Of a DNA stretch of 6,511 nt, positions 5,838-6,511 are shown piece by piece. Each line of letters begins with the position of its first letter. Position 1 is the first letter of the stretch. A program made the translations under genes and the position numbers. Under the pieces are notes generated by a model that ran no database searches, had not been told where the DNA came from, and saw only the letters and a list, made by a program, of their open reading frames with translations. The DNA comes from Gammaproteobacteria bacterium (lineage in GTDB: Bacteria > Pseudomonadota > Gammaproteobacteria > Eutrophobiales > Eutrophobiaceae): NCBI GenBank assembly GCA_009843675.1, contig VYCZ01000246.1, positions 1-6,511 on the forward strand, read 5' to 3'.

Positions 5838-6511
5838 CTATAGCACGATGCCGGCCCTGACCAGGCGCCTCAGCAGCGCTTCATCCCAAACTGCCAGGTT
5901 CTCGTTCAGCACCCTGATATGTTCCGGCCCCATGCCGCAACAGCCGCCGACTATCTGCACGCCCTGTTCCATCCACTGCCTCACATAGCCGAGATAGTCC
6001 AGTGGTGCAATAATATCCTCGAACTTCCAGTTCGGTGGGACGAAATGCCCGCTTTCCGCGTAGGCAAACATGGGGCCGTCCCACAACTCACTCAATTCCG
6101 TCAACGCCGGACCGGTATTATGGACACTGGTATGCATCACCCCTGCCGCGTCACAGCCCATTTCCAGGACATCCTCTGCCATCGGCCTGAACGGTACGGT
6201 CTCGTCATCGCGCACGGGTGACTCATAATTGGTCAATGAACCCGCGTCGTTCATGGAAGCGCTGAACCCCGTCCAGACCGGTATTCCAGTTGCCCGGGCA
6301 GCAGGTATAATCATTCCGGCGACGTTCACTTCACGCATCATCTCGGCGATAATCAGTTCGGCGCCGGCTTCCGCCAGTAACTCCGCCTGCAGGATAAAAC
6401 CTTGCTTCACTTCATCGGTTTTCGGAACGAAAAAATCATCAAGCGCCGGCATGGATGACACGGAAGCGGCAACACATACATCCTTGCCGGCATTCTCGCG
6501 CGCCTCTAATG
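5838..6511 (-). CDS. Homocysteine S-methyltransferase family protein (5' end outside window)
   Basis: The frame stays open to the window edge, so the true start lies beyond 6511. An internal GTG at 6461 is not the start, because the 16 codons upstream (LEARENAGKDVCVAAS) continue a plausible family sequence. About 223 C-terminal residues are visible. The family (BHMT, MHT1/MmuM, N-terminal MetH module) moves a methyl group to homocysteine or a related thiol using a zinc-bound cofactor site in a TIM barrel. Visible blocks are the barrel strand AGAELIIAEMM, GIPVWTGFSAS, and the hallmark GGCCGMGPEHIRVL, with two zinc-ligand Cys encoded at 5937-5942. The first ligand, normally Cys in GVNC, appears replaced by His in GVMHTSV (His codon 6132-6134). 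This divergence makes a classical methionine-forming role uncertain. The gene is upstream of the citryl-CoA lyase-like gene on the same strand. Confidence 0.82.
   Translation of the reverse strand, partial: LEARENAGKDVCVAASVSSMPALDDFFVPKTDEVKQGFILQAELLAEAGAELIIAEMMREVNVAGMIIPAARATGIPVWTGFSASMNDAGSLTNYESPVRDDETVPFRPMAEDVLEMGCDAAGVMHTSVHNTGPALTELSELWDGPMFAYAESGHFVPPNWKFEDIIAPLDYLGYVRQWMEQGVQIVGGCCGMGPEHIRVLNENLAVWDEALLRRLVRAGIVL

Noticed and set aside
1..6511. tRNA, rRNA, riboswitch, T-box leader or CRISPR array
   Set aside because: No cloverleaf, rRNA block or regularly spaced repeats were seen. The glyQ leader of about 30 nt is too short for a T-box or an aptamer.

Overview
The window looks like a chromosomal segment of a Gram-negative proteobacterium, most likely a gammaproteobacterium. 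Three things point there: a two-subunit glycyl-tRNA synthetase (glyQ, glyS), a heptose-bisphosphate phosphatase of lipopolysaccharide core synthesis (gmhB), and the gene order glyQ-glyS-gmhB-plsC, which resembles the arrangement near glyS in Pseudomonas. A phasin gene suggests a cell that stores polyhydroxyalkanoate (PHA), although no PHA synthase lies in the window. A genus cannot be named from this sequence.

Layout. Bases 1-268 are AT-rich and hold no convincing gene. They contain a near-perfect hairpin at the very start, then a palindromic promoter region for the phasin gene (269-628, +). The phasin gene ends in a clear intrinsic terminator (686-709). A possible extended -10 promoter follows directly and leads into a four-gene plus-strand block (767-4990): glyQ, glyS, gmhB and a PlsC-family acyltransferase. 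All three junctions in this block overlap (31 nt, ATGA, GTGA), so it is very probably one transcript with translational coupling. It joins a housekeeping synthetase to two envelope genes, one for LPS heptose and one for phospholipid acylation.

From 5019 to the window end the genes lie on the minus strand and converge on the glyQ block. The upstream gene is a homocysteine S-methyltransferase-family protein (5838-6511, cut by the window edge). It is followed after 54 bp by a short citrate-synthase-fold protein of the citryl-CoA lyase type (5019-5783). They probably form an operon whose promoter lies outside the window.

Most of the window is ordinary core genome, and I see no mobile gene, CRISPR array, RNA gene or obvious new defence system. 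The points most worth a second look are in the minus-strand pair. The citryl-CoA lyase-like protein seems to have Ser where the catalytic Asp of the superfamily is expected. The methyltransferase-like protein has His where the first zinc-ligand Cys is expected. The layered palindromes at the phasin promoter and the hairpin at 1-46 are the main non-coding signals.
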